From NCBI GenBank assembly GCA_036522515.1, contig DATDFQ010000049.1, positions 62,001 through 126,000 of the forward strand: a stretch of 64,000 nucleotides of DNA, read 5' to 3'. The notes beneath the pieces are model-generated. The model did not search any database, had not been told where the DNA came from, and was given only the letters and a program-made list of their open reading frames with translations. Origin of the DNA: Bacteroidota bacterium. GTDB lineage: Bacteria > Bacteroidota > Ignavibacteria > UBA10030 > SZUA-254. The stretch's first letter is position 1. Each line of letters starts with the position of its first letter. Shown here piece after piece: positions 9,573 through 17,618 of this stretch. Made by a program: the position numbers and the translations under genes.

Positions 9573-9606
9573 GAGCGGAAAGAGTTTAATTCTGAATCTG
9601 TAGAGC

Positions 9607-10290
9607 ATGGCAATTAGAATCGCCTACATAGAAGACAATTCCTCGCTGCGAAAACGTCTCCAGGAGCAGCTCGCCTTTTTTGAGGATATCGAGCTCGTAG
9701 CCGCATATGCCTCCGGCGCGACCGCGCTCAACGACCTCCCCCGTCTGAAGCCGAGCGAGTTTCCCGAGATTATACTGATGGATATCGGGATGCCGGGCAT
9801 GACAGGGATCGAGGCGACGATCTCCATCAAGGAGCTCTTTCCGGAGATCGAAATCATGATGTATACGGTCTTCGAGGATGCGCCGAAAATATTTCAGGCA
9901 ATCCAGGCGGGGGCCTCGGGGTACCTCCTGAAGGACGATCCGATGGAATCGGTCGTCGAAGCGATCCGGGAATTGAAAAGCGGAGGCGCGCCGATGTCCC
10001 AGACGATTGCGCGGAAGGTTCTGACCTTCTTCCGGCCTCTTTCCCCGCCTTCCGAACGGAAACATGAGAATCCGCCGCCGCTTCGCGAACCGTCGAACAT
10101 GAACCTTTCAGAGCGTGAGCTCGAGCTCCTCGAAGGCCTCGTCCATGGCGAAACGTACGCGACTCTTGCCCGGAAACTTTCGATCAGCCCCCACACCGTG
10201 AAGACCCACATCAAGAATATCTACCGCAAGCTCCACGTCCATTCCCGCGCGCTGGCCGTCCGCGTAGCCCTCGAAAGAGGCCTCGTTTAG
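9607..10290 (+). CDS. NarL/FixJ-family response regulator
   Basis: Protein of 227 residues. The receiver domain (1-120) has the acidic pair in YIEDNS, the phospho-acceptor Asp59 in ILMDIGMPGMTG, the switch Thr in MYTVFED and Lys in YLLKDDP. After a Pro-rich linker (about 137-160) comes a LuxR-type helix-turn-helix, LSERELELLEGL...SPHTVKTHIKNIYRKL. The gene follows the sensor kinase with 195 bases between, occupied by a MITE-like repeat and a palindromic operator, so it has its own promoter. It probably receives phosphate from the upstream kinase and binds the palindromes at 9553 and 10326. No Shine-Dalgarno sequence is evident. Confidence 0.92.
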   Translation: MAIRIAYIEDNSSLRKRLQEQLAFFEDIELVAAYASGATALNDLPRLKPSEFPEIILMDIGMPGMTGIEATISIKELFPEIEIMMYTVFEDAPKIFQAIQAGASGYLLKDDPMESVVEAIRELKSGGAPMSQTIARKVLTFFRPLSPPSERKHENPPPLREPSNMNLSERELELLEGLVHGETYATLARKLSISPHTVKTHIKNIYRKLHVHSRALAVRVALERGLV

Positions 10291-10325
10291 TCGTTTTTCC
10301 TCCTTTTCCCCCTTTCTAACGCCAA

Positions 10326-10345
10326 AATACCTCTAAGGGGGTATT
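10326..10345. promoter_or_regulatory. Putative response-regulator operator upstream of the exported propeller operon
   Basis: AATACCTCTAAGGGGGTATT, an AATACC-N8-GGTATT palindrome; heptamers TACCTCT-AA-GGGGGTA fit the NarL 7-2-7 layout. Together with flanks, AAAATACCTC and GGGGTATTG are shared exactly with the site at 9553-9572, and in both the right arm ends inside the -35 TTG. Confidence 0.62.
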
Positions 10346-10371
10346 GCAACACCCCGGGGCATTCCTATTTT
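10344..10371 (+). promoter_or_regulatory. Promoter of the tandem exported propeller genes
   Basis: TTGCAA (10344-10349), 16-base spacer, TATTTT (10366-10371). The -35 starts inside the right arm of the palindromic operator. The predicted start near 10378 gives a leader of about 40 bases before the ATG at 10419. Confidence 0.5.
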
Positions 10372-10418
10372 TCAGGATGAATGCTTCGGTCACCTTGTCG
10401 AACTATGAGGAATCTATT

Positions 10419-12521
10419 ATGAAAGCTTGGCACCTTCTTCCACTCTTGTTGCTGACACTCGCGGTTACCCCCGCAGAAGCCCAATGGGTGCAAACCTCCG
10501 GCCCCGAGGGGGGCGCCATCTTTGCCATCTTTGCAGACGGCGCAAATCTCTATGCCGGTACTCAGGATGCCGGCGTCTTCCGCTCCACGGACGGGGGCGG
10601 AAGCTGGGAACAGAAAATCTCCGGCATGGGCTATCAGGCGACGACAGTGATCGGCAAGAGCGGACCAAATCTCCTGGCCAGCGGTACCGTTGGACTCTAC
10701 CTTTCCACCGACAACGGCGATTCGTGGACTGCTGCGACAGGATTGCCCGGAGCCAACGGCGTGAGTTGCATGGCGACGATCGGCGCCAACGTATTTGCCG
10801 GGACGATGGGAAAGGGAGTGTTCGCCTCGACAGACAATGGAGCCACCTGGTCCGCCTCAAATTCAGGCCTGCCCGGCGCCGGTGTAAACACCGGAGTCCA
10901 GGGTATTGCCGCAGTCGGCTCAACACTCCTGGCAAGCGCCACCAATAACAGCATTCTGGGGCCGATGTACCGGTCGACAGACATGGGGGCCTCCTGGACG
11001 ATTGCGAATACAGGACTCCCTTCGGAATATAATTTATACAATCTCTATTCCGATGGCACTACCCTCTATGCCGGCGGCACGCATCTGTATAAGTCAACGA
11101 ACGGAGGCGGCAACTGGACAGCGGCGGATAATGGCATCCCCTCGTTCTCCGGAATATCCGGCGTCAGGGTGAGCGGGTTAAACATGTTCGCCTCAGCGGC
11201 CTACTATATGTACCGGAGCACGGATGGGGGCGGGTCGTGGGCGCCTCTCGCCGGAGGGCTTCCGTTCGAGGACGTGGCTTCGGTGGAGATTGCGGGGTCC
11301 GCCATCTATGCCGGGACGATCGCAGACGGGGTGTACAAGTCGACGGATAACGGAACTTCCTGGGTCGCCAGTAATACACGCCTCAAAGCGCGCGACATGA
11401 ACAATTTCCTCTCCGACGCAGCCACGCTCTACGCGAACGGGAACAGCATCTTCAAGACCACGGACGACGGAAGCAGCTGGATTACCGTCCGTGGAAATCT
11501 CAAGGACTCGTCGAGCCAGCCGACGGCCCTCTACGTGAGCGACCCGGTTCTCCTCGAGCGCGATTACCCGGTGGCCGGGCTGGAACGCTCGGGCGATAAT
11601 GGGGCGTCCTGGACCGGGGCGGGGGGCGGACTCTCGTCGTTCAGCACCGTCGGCGCGATTGTTTCAAGCGGAAGCGCTCTCCTGGCGGCGGACGGGAGAG
11701 TCCAGAAGAGCACCGACGGGGGAGCCACGTGGAGCCAGGTGGACACCGCTGTGACCGGGTTCGTGAGTTTCGGAGGTCTGGAAAGAGTCGGCTCCACCGT
11801 CTATGCGTATGGCTTGGGAATCATCAAATCGACGGACGATGGCGCGACGTGGATCAGAGCAGACTCCGGAATAGCGGCGTTCTTCGGGATCGCAGGGTTT
11901 ACATCCGTTGGATCGAACCTGTTCATAGGTGGCGGTTACCCCAACGCCGTGTACAAGTCGACAGACGCCGGAGGACACTGGTCGAAGGTGACGGCCCTTC
12001 CCTCAAGCGGCGCGACTTCCCAGCTGCTCGGTCTGGGGAACAATCTCTTCGCGTGCAGCCCGAATAACGGGATCTTCATCAGCACAAATCTCGGCACCTC
12101 CTGGACCAAGATTTCCACCGGACTTCCCTACTCGAACTATCAATACTCACTCTCCATCCAGAATGGATGGATGTTCGCCGGCACAAGCGGCAACAGCGTC
12201 TGGAAACGACCGCTTTCCGATGTCTCGGGAGTCGAAGAGGTGGCGGGGCTTCTTCCGGCGAATTTCTCGCTCGAGCAGAACTATCCGAACCCGTTCAATC
12301 CTTCGACCAGGTTCAGGTTCCGGTTGGCGGAACCGGGATTCGTGAAGCTCTCGGTCGTTGACGTGCTGGGACGGGAAGTCGCAACGCTGGTGCACGAACA
12401 ACTCCACGCCGGGACCTATCAGGCTGATTGGAACGCGGGCGCCCTTTCCACCGGGGTCTATTATTACCGCCTCGAGCAGGGGCCGTCCAGTGCCGTCAGG
12501 AAAATGCTGCTCACCAAATAA
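10419..12521 (+). CDS. T9SS-exported Asp-box beta-propeller protein (copy 1)
   Basis: Protein of 700 residues. The signal peptide MKAWHLLPLLLLTLAVTPAEAQ is followed by thirteen Asp-box motifs of the S-T-D-x-G-x-S/T-W type (for example STDNGDSW, STDNGATW) about every 40-55 residues, as in BNR/sialidase-like or Ycf48/VPS10-like propellers. The last 85 residues are a T9SS type A sorting domain starting SLEQNYPNPFNPST and ending KMLLTK, so the protein should cross the outer membrane by the type IX system. No sialidase arginine triad or FRIP motif is visible, so enzyme activity is not claimed. GAGGAA precedes the chosen ATG; earlier in-frame starts (10344, 10377) would place residues before the signal peptide. 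It is the first gene of a two-gene operon. Confidence 0.85.
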   Translation: MKAWHLLPLLLLTLAVTPAEAQWVQTSGPEGGAIFAIFADGANLYAGTQDAGVFRSTDGGGSWEQKISGMGYQATTVIGKSGPNLLASGTVGLYLSTDNGDSWTAATGLPGANGVSCMATIGANVFAGTMGKGVFASTDNGATWSASNSGLPGAGVNTGVQGIAAVGSTLLASATNNSILGPMYRSTDMGASWTIANTGLPSEYNLYNLYSDGTTLYAGGTHLYKSTNGGGNWTAADNGIPSFSGISGVRVSGLNMFASAAYYMYRSTDGGGSWAPLAGGLPFEDVASVEIAGSAIYAGTIADGVYKSTDNGTSWVASNTRLKARDMNNFLSDAATLYANGNSIFKTTDDGSSWITVRGNLKDSSSQPTALYVSDPVLLERDYPVAGLERSGDNGASWTGAGGGLSSFSTVGAIVSSGSALLAADGRVQKSTDGGATWSQVDTAVTGFVSFGGLERVGSTVYAYGLGIIKSTDDGATWIRADSGIAAFFGIAGFTSVGSNLFIGGGYPNAVYKSTDAGGHWSKVTALPSSGATSQLLGLGNNLFACSPNNGIFISTNLGTSWTKISTGLPYSNYQYSLSIQNGWMFAGTSGNSVWKRPLSDVSGVEEVAGLLPANFSLEQNYPNPFNPSTRFRFRLAEPGFVKLSVVDVLGREVATLVHEQLHAGTYQADWNAGALSTGVYYYRLEQGPSSAVRKMLLTK

Positions 12522-12545
12522 GTTTCTTCCAAAAGGAGCGATTCC

Positions 12546-14669
12546 ATGAAGCACCTTGTTATGCTGATGTTTATCCTCTGTCTCACCGGACACCTCGCCG
12601 CCCAGTGGACGAAAACGAACGGGCCCGAGGGGGGATCAGTTTCCGTGATCTTTAACGATCCTTCGAGCGGCCGCATCTTCGCCGGGGGAAACGGATTTTA
12701 CCGCTCGGGCGATAACGGCGCTTCGTGGACCGAGTCGTCCGCCGGGATGGACGCCGCAGCGAGCCCGGTCGCCGTCATCCGGTCGGGGTCAAATCTCTTT
12801 GCGGCATCGCTCGACAGGGTCTATCGATCGACCGACAACGGCGACTCCTGGACGGGCGCGACTGTGCCGGCGCAAGTCCTGTCGTTGGGGGTCATCGGGA
12901 ATATCGTCATCGCAGGGACGAATGTCTACGGCATCTACCGTTCCACCGATGACGGCACAAGCTGGACGGCGGCCACCGGCTTTCCACCCTCAAATAATAT
13001 TGTTCTGACAATCGCCACCGTCGGGACGAAGCTTCTTGCCGGCCTCGGGGGCAAAAGGGTGTGGGCATCGAACGACAGCGGCAAGACATGGGCGCAGTTC
13101 GGCACCGGCACCGCGTTCGGCACCGGGCACACCGTAAACAGCCTTGCCGTCCACGGCTCAAAGATCTTTGCGGGTTCATCCGACTCGGCACTCTTCGTCT
13201 CCACGAATGCCGGGTCGACATGGAGTCAGAGTGCGGCAGGAATGAATCCAAGGGCCCAGGTCCCGAGGGTCGCTTCCAATGGAACGGTGCTCTACGCGCA
13301 AGTCCCCGGTGCGTATTCCGGAACCGACACAGGTGTCGTCTACCGGTCGACAAACGACGGAGCGTCGTGGGTTTCGGTCAAATCGGACTTGTACTCGACG
13401 ATCGGGGGCGCGATCGGTTTCGGGACCGGGAAGGTCTTCTATGCGAACGCTGCAGGCATCTATGCGAGCACCAACGATGGAGGCCATTGGTTTCCGTCCA
13501 ATTCGGGCCTGAGGAATGTCAATGCCCTTGCGCTCGCGGCAAGCGGAACGACACTCTTCGCGGGGCATTCGGGAGGTATCGCCAGGACCGACGACGGAGG
13601 TGCGACCTGGACGGTGGCGAACAACGGCGTTCCGGGGAACACGGGCGTCGACGCCATGACGGCGCATGATTCCTATCTCTTTGCCGGCTCAGGTTCAGGG
13701 ATCCTCCGGTCCGGCGATAATGGCGCGAGCTGGGCGCCGATGAACAACGGCCTGAGCGGGTTCTCACTCCTTGTCGGCGCCCTCGCCTCCGGGACGAGTT
13801 CGGTGTATGCCGGCGTCTTCGGAGGAGTCTATGTTTCTTCCGATAACGGCGCTAGCTGGAACGGACCCGGCACGGGCCTCCCGGCCTTCGGAGGAGTGAG
13901 CCCCGTCTATGCCGATGGCACCGATCTCTGGGCCGGAGCCGGAAGCGGGATTTACCATTCCACGGATAACGGAGCGACATGGTCGGACGCAAGCACAGGC
14001 CTGCCTCCGTTCGGCGGAAGCGTCACCGCGGTGACGCGGAGCGGCTCAACATTGTTTGTCGGACTCTTCTCCACCAGCTCGATTTACAAGTCGAGCGATA
14101 ACGGGGCGCATTGGTCGCCCTCGAGTAATGGGGTTCCCGCGGGAAGCTGGTGCGCCGCGCTCCTCTCTGTCGGCCAGTTTGTGTTTGCAGGATTCAATTA
14201 CTCCGGAAACGGGCTGGCCGACGGAGTCTATCGCTCCAGCGACGATGGAGCGAACTGGTCTCCCGTCAGCGACGGGCTCCCCGGTCTCTCAACGGTCAAC
14301 CAGCTTGCGGTGGTCGGAACGGATCTGTACGGGAGCTACCTCGGGGTGTGGAAGAGGCCGCTCTCGCAGATTACGGGAGTGCGAGAGACCGGTGCACCGC
14401 TCCCCGCGAAGTTCGCATTGGAGCAAAACTACCCCAATCCATTCAATCCTTCGACGAACTTCAACTTTCAAATTTCGGAGCCCGGATTTGTGAATCTCAC
14501 GGTGTATGATCTGCTCGGAAGGGAGATTTCGGCGCTCGTGCGTCAACCCCTCCGCCGTGGATCATATTCCGTCACGTGGGACGCAAGCGGCGAGCCAAGC
14601 GGAGTCTACTATTACCGGCTCCAGTCGGGAAACCTGCGGGAAGTCAGGAAAATGATACTCTCGAAATAA
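12546..14669 (+). CDS. T9SS-exported Asp-box beta-propeller protein (copy 2)
   Basis: Tandem paralogue of the preceding gene, 707 residues, 24 bases downstream with a strong AAGGAG Shine-Dalgarno sequence. It has a signal peptide (MKHLVMLMFILCLTGHLAAQ), the same mature N-terminus pattern (QW-K/Q-T-x-GPEGG) and again thirteen Asp boxes (STDNGDSW, SSDNGASW, SSDDGANW among them). It ends in a type A sorting domain with LEQNYPNPFNPST. The shared number of Asp boxes and shared ends point to whole-gene duplication followed by divergence. Expected location is the cell surface or medium. Ligand and activity are unknown. It is likely controlled from the palindrome and promoter upstream of copy 1. Confidence 0.85.
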   Translation: MKHLVMLMFILCLTGHLAAQWTKTNGPEGGSVSVIFNDPSSGRIFAGGNGFYRSGDNGASWTESSAGMDAAASPVAVIRSGSNLFAASLDRVYRSTDNGDSWTGATVPAQVLSLGVIGNIVIAGTNVYGIYRSTDDGTSWTAATGFPPSNNIVLTIATVGTKLLAGLGGKRVWASNDSGKTWAQFGTGTAFGTGHTVNSLAVHGSKIFAGSSDSALFVSTNAGSTWSQSAAGMNPRAQVPRVASNGTVLYAQVPGAYSGTDTGVVYRSTNDGASWVSVKSDLYSTIGGAIGFGTGKVFYANAAGIYASTNDGGHWFPSNSGLRNVNALALAASGTTLFAGHSGGIARTDDGGATWTVANNGVPGNTGVDAMTAHDSYLFAGSGSGILRSGDNGASWAPMNNGLSGFSLLVGALASGTSSVYAGVFGGVYVSSDNGASWNGPGTGLPAFGGVSPVYADGTDLWAGAGSGIYHSTDNGATWSDASTGLPPFGGSVTAVTRSGSTLFVGLFSTSSIYKSSDNGAHWSPSSNGVPAGSWCAALLSVGQFVFAGFNYSGNGLADGVYRSSDDGANWSPVSDGLPGLSTVNQLAVVGTDLYGSYLGVWKRPLSQITGVRETGAPLPAKFALEQNYPNPFNPSTNFNFQISEPGFVNLTVYDLLGREISALVRQPLRRGSYSVTWDASGEPSGVYYYRLQSGNLREVRKMILSK

Positions 14670-14681
14670 GGAGGCGGTCCA

Positions 14682-14703
14682 TCCCGCATGGAGCGCTGCG
14701 GGA
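14682..14703. terminator. Possible terminator hairpin between convergent genes
   Basis: TCCCGCA, an 8-base loop, then TGCGGGA: a perfect 7-bp stem 12 bases after the stop of the second propeller gene and 9 bases before the end of the convergent moeB-like gene. No U-run follows on either strand, so the role is uncertain. Confidence 0.35.
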
Positions 14704-14712
14704 AGGAAGTGG

Positions 14713-15861
14713 TCAGTAGCGGGCCATCGCGGGATCGATGCGCTCCGCCCAGGCGTCGATCCCCCCGGCCAGGTTTTTCACCTTTCGAAATCCGGCGCTC
14801 CGGAGGAATTCAACCGCCTTGCCGCTCCGGCTCCCCATTTTGCAGTAAACCACGATCTCGCGCGCGGAGTCGAGTTCGTGGATCCGCGCGGGCAAGTCAT
14901 TGAGCGGAATCAGCGTGCCTCCCAGATTCGCAATCTCCCGTTCGTGCGGTTCGCGGACGTCGAGAATAAAGAGATCCTCCCTCCGGTCGAGGCGCTCCTT
15001 GAGTTCTTCGGGCGAAATCCGGAACTGATCGCCGGCGCCGCCTTCCTCCGATTCGATGCCGCTCCCGCAGAACTGTTCGTAATCGATCAACTCGTGGATC
15101 GTCGGGTGTTCGCCGCAGACCGGGCATCCCGGATCTTTTTTCACCTTCAGCTCCCTGAAGGTAAGCCCCAGTCCGTCGAAGAGGAGCAATCGTCCGGTCA
15201 GCGGATTCCCCCTGCCGAGAATCAGCTTGATCGCCTCGAGCGCCTGGAGCGATCCGATCACCCCCGGCAACACGCCGAGCACTCCCCCCTCTGCGCAGCT
15301 CGGAACGAGTCCGGGGGGCGGCGGTTCGGGATAGAGACACCGGTAGCAGGGACCGGTCTTCGCATCGAAGACGCTCACCTGACCTTCGAAGCGGAAGATG
15401 CTTCCGTAGACATTCGGCTTTCCCAGGAGGACGCACGCGTCGTTGACCAGGTACCGGGTCGGGAAATTATCAGTCCCGTCGACGATCAGGTCATATTGAC
15501 GCAGGATGTCAAGCGCGTTGTCGGACGCCAGGCGCGCACGGTAGGTCTCGATCCGGAGGTGGGGGTTGAGTCCGGAGAGCCGTTCCTTCGCAGAGTCGAT
15601 TTTCGGGCGGCCGATATCGGCCGTGGAGTGAAGAAGTTGCCGCTGGAGATTGGTCGCATCCACGACGTCGGAGTCGACGATTCCGATCGTCCCGACTCCA
15701 GCCGCGGCGAGATAGAGTCCGAGCGGAGATCCCAGGCCTCCGGCTCCGATCATCAGGACCCTGGCAGCCTTCAGTTTCTTCTGGCCGGCGAGCCCGACTT
15801 CAGGCATGAGCAGGTGCCGGCTGTACCGGAGAATCTCGTCGCGGGAAAGATCGGGCTCCAT
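14713..15861 (-). CDS. moeB: MoeB/ThiF-type adenylyltransferase with C-terminal rhodanese domain
   Basis: Protein of 382 residues of the MoeZ/MOCS3 layout. The E1-like domain (1-250) has the nucleotide loop GAGGLGSPLG, DSDVVDATNLQRQ, the metal-binding Asp in VDGTDNFPTRY and two CxxC pairs (CYRC, CPVC) for zinc. The rhodanese domain (about 285-382) carries the active-site Cys in VVYCKMGSRSGKAV. Such proteins adenylate and then thiolate the C-terminal Gly-Gly of MoaD/ThiS-like carriers for molybdopterin, thiamine or tRNA thiolation. No carrier gene is adjacent, so the pathway is open. The ATG at 15861 overlaps the stop of the upstream HD gene (TAATG). Confidence 0.85.
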   Translation of the reverse strand: MEPDLSRDEILRYSRHLLMPEVGLAGQKKLKAARVLMIGAGGLGSPLGLYLAAAGVGTIGIVDSDVVDATNLQRQLLHSTADIGRPKIDSAKERLSGLNPHLRIETYRARLASDNALDILRQYDLIVDGTDNFPTRYLVNDACVLLGKPNVYGSIFRFEGQVSVFDAKTGPCYRCLYPEPPPPGLVPSCAEGGVLGVLPGVIGSLQALEAIKLILGRGNPLTGRLLLFDGLGLTFRELKVKKDPGCPVCGEHPTIHELIDYEQFCGSGIESEEGGAGDQFRISPEELKERLDRREDLFILDVREPHEREIANLGGTLIPLNDLPARIHELDSAREIVVYCKMGSRSGKAVEFLRSAGFRKVKNLAGGIDAWAERIDPAMARY

Positions 15862-16409
15862 TAAAGCCCCAGATCGCCGGAGATCGACTTCATCGCGTCG
15901 ATCACGAAGCGGATGTGTTCGTCGAGCGGGACCCCGAATTCCTCGCAGCCCTTCGTAATGTCGTCCCTGCTGACGTTGCGTGCGAACCCCTTGTCTTTCA
16001 ATTTCTTTTTCACCGACGAGACTTCCAGGTCGGCGATCTTGTTCGGCCGGATCACCGAGCAGGCCATCACGAATCCGCACAACTCATCGCACGCGAAGAG
16101 GGCTTTTGCCATCCTGCTCTCCCGGGGAACGCCGGTATAGGAGGCATGGCCGAGAATCGCCTGCCGGACGTCCTCCGGATATCCCTTTTCGGCGAGGATC
16201 GCCGACCCTTTCAGGGGATGGTCCGGCGCGTTCGGGTAGAGTTCATAATCGAAATCGTGCAGGAGTCCGGCGATCGCCCATTGCTCCTCGTCTGCATGCT
16301 CTTTTTTCGCGTAGGCGCGCATCGCCGCCTCGACGGCGTACATGTGCTTCAGGAGGGCGTCGCTCTTCGTGTACTCTTTAAGAAGGGCCAATGCATCGGT
16401 GCGGTTCAT
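15861..16409 (-). CDS. HD-domain phosphohydrolase-like protein
   Basis: Protein of 182 residues. The HD signature appears as a His in LLKHMYAVE, then LLHDFDYE (the HD pair), a His in LGHASYTG and the Asp in FACDELCGF, the metal-binding pattern of HDIG-like phosphohydrolases acting on nucleotides. The substrate is unknown. The ATG at 16409 (after GAAGAGA) is preferred to a TTG three codons upstream. It is cotranscribed with the moeB-like gene by a 1-base TAATG overlap. Confidence 0.75.
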   Translation of the reverse strand: MNRTDALALLKEYTKSDALLKHMYAVEAAMRAYAKKEHADEEQWAIAGLLHDFDYELYPNAPDHPLKGSAILAEKGYPEDVRQAILGHASYTGVPRESRMAKALFACDELCGFVMACSVIRPNKIADLEVSSVKKKLKDKGFARNVSRDDITKGCEEFGVPLDEHIRFVIDAMKSISGDLGL

Positions 16410-16481
16410 TCTCTTCAATCGAATGTGGCGGTTGTGGCGATACGCGGAATTGCCGGGGAGCGACGGACATCGCCCGACTAC

Positions 16482-16509
16482 ATAATAGGAAAATACGGGA
16501 AAGATGCAA
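16482..16509 (-). promoter_or_regulatory. Promoter of the HD/moeB operon
   Basis: Minus-strand TTGCAT (16504-16509), 16-base spacer, TATTAT (16482-16487). The predicted leader to the ATG at 16409 is about 65 bases. Confidence 0.45.
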
Positions 16510-16530
16510 AAGCACGGCCCGCGCGGCGTA

Positions 16531-16665
16531 GTGCCGCAGTTTCACCTTCTCTCGTCATCCCGACATGTTTTAGGTCGGGATCTTTATAAAAGAGTTGAAA
16601 GATGCTGACCAGGAGCATGTCAGCATGACGAGTTGGAGAGACGTTCGGCCAAATTGAGACACCAC
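16531..16665 (+). repeat. MITE-like repeat, family B copy 1
   Basis: A 135-bp element nearly identical to the reverse complement of 35646-35780. The core is bounded by CTCGTCATCCCGACATG and CATGTCAGCATGACGAG, which are imperfect inverted repeats of each other, and contains two inner hairpins (CCCGAC/GTCGGG and TGCTGAC/GTCAGCA). A more diverged copy is at 27541-27660. No coding capacity. Confidence 0.88.
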
Positions 16666-16680
16666 TTCCGCCCGAGGGCA

Positions 16681-16709
16681 TTGGACTTTCGGGAGAAACT
16701 TTCTATATT
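16681..16709 (+). promoter_or_regulatory. Promoter of the O-methyltransferase gene
   Basis: TTGGAC (16681-16686), 17-base spacer, TATATT (16704-16709). Only six bases separate the -10 box from the ATG at 16716, so transcription probably begins at or next to the start codon. Confidence 0.6.
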
Positions 16710-16715
16710 TCGGGA

Positions 16716-17342
16716 ATGGATATCGTCAATGCGAACATCGCCGAGTATCTCCTGAACGTCACCCCGGACCGGGATGAAGTCCTCGAAGATATGGAACAGT
16801 ACGCGCTGGCGAGAAAGTTTCCGATCGTGGGACCGCTGGTGGGAAGGCTCCTCTTCATGCTGGCCCAGTCGACGAGGGCGGCGAGGATCCTCGAGCTCGG
16901 CTCCGGATTCGGATATTCGGCGTACTGGTTCGCGAAGGCCCTCCCGGGCGGCGGCCGCGTGATTTGCACCGAGGGGAGCGAAGCGAACGCCGAGCACGCC
17001 AATATCTATTTTCGACGCGGAAAGCTCTCCCGAAAGATCACGTTCCTGGTGGGAGACGCGCTCACGCTCATCGACAAGGTCGAGGGGCAGTTCGATATCA
17101 TCTTCAACGACATCGACAAGCATCAGTATCCCAGGGCGTTCCGGAAAGCCCTCCCCCGCCTCCGGAAAGGGGGACTCCTGATCAGCGACAACGTCCTCTG
17201 GAGCGGGAAGGTCCTCAACCAAAAGCCCGACCGGGATACGGCCGGCATACTCACCTACAACCGGCTGATTTATTCCTCGCGCGACCTGTTTTCGACGATC
17301 ATTCCCCTTCGTGACGGGGTCTCGGTCAGCGTGAAGCGCTAG
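16716..17342 (+). CDS. Class I SAM-dependent O-methyltransferase (Methyltransf_3)
   Basis: Protein of 208 residues of the catechol/caffeoyl-CoA O-methyltransferase type. Visible are the SAM loop ILELGSGFGYSAYWFAKAL, the acidic strand-2 end in VICTEGSEANAEHA, GDALTLID, the metal-binding FNDIDKHQYP and SDNVLWSGKVL. The enzyme methylates a hydroxyl using a divalent metal. It is cytosolic and its acceptor is unknown. It has its own promoter at 16681-16709 and no Shine-Dalgarno sequence, consistent with leaderless expression. The next gene starts 26 bases downstream on the same strand. Confidence 0.88.
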   Translation: MDIVNANIAEYLLNVTPDRDEVLEDMEQYALARKFPIVGPLVGRLLFMLAQSTRAARILELGSGFGYSAYWFAKALPGGGRVICTEGSEANAEHANIYFRRGKLSRKITFLVGDALTLIDKVEGQFDIIFNDIDKHQYPRAFRKALPRLRKGGLLISDNVLWSGKVLNQKPDRDTAGILTYNRLIYSSRDLFSTIIPLRDGVSVSVKR

Positions 17343-17368
17343 GGACCGGGGGGAACCGGGAGCCTGCC

Positions 17369-17614
17369 ATGGCAGTGACCATCCTTGCAGTCGCCTTTCT
17401 TGTGCTCATGACTGCGATCGCGTTTGCGGGATTCAGGATGTTCGGAAGAAGAAGAGCGCCGCAAACGGGCCCCGATATGCAAAAATGTTCTCTCTGCCTC
17501 CGGCCGTTCGAAACACATCTTCTGGTGGAGCGGCAGGTGGGGGATTACAGGCAGCTGCGCTTCTGCCGGGAGTGCATCCTCGGTCTCGCCTCGGACCTCG
17601 GCCTGAAAAACTGA
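17369..17614 (+). CDS. Small membrane protein with CxxC pairs
   Basis: Protein of 81 residues with one N-terminal membrane helix (VTILAVAFLVLMTAIAFAGF), a basic stop-transfer stretch (GRRRAP) and a cytoplasmic tail with two Cys pairs, CSLC and CREC, 35 residues apart, suggesting a zinc ribbon. The ATG follows GGGAG. I do not recognise a family. It probably shares a transcript with the O-methyltransferase. No base-composition oddity is visible. Confidence 0.6.
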   Translation: MAVTILAVAFLVLMTAIAFAGFRMFGRRRAPQTGPDMQKCSLCLRPFETHLLVERQVGDYRQLRFCRECILGLASDLGLKN

Positions 17615-17618
17615 ACGG

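Larger units (their letters stand above)
16410..16715. other. Divergent intergenic region (306 bp)
   Basis: No gene is seen. It holds the leader and promoter of the leftward HD/moeB operon, a complete family B repeat (16531-16665) and the promoter of the rightward O-methyltransferase gene. Confidence 0.7.
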
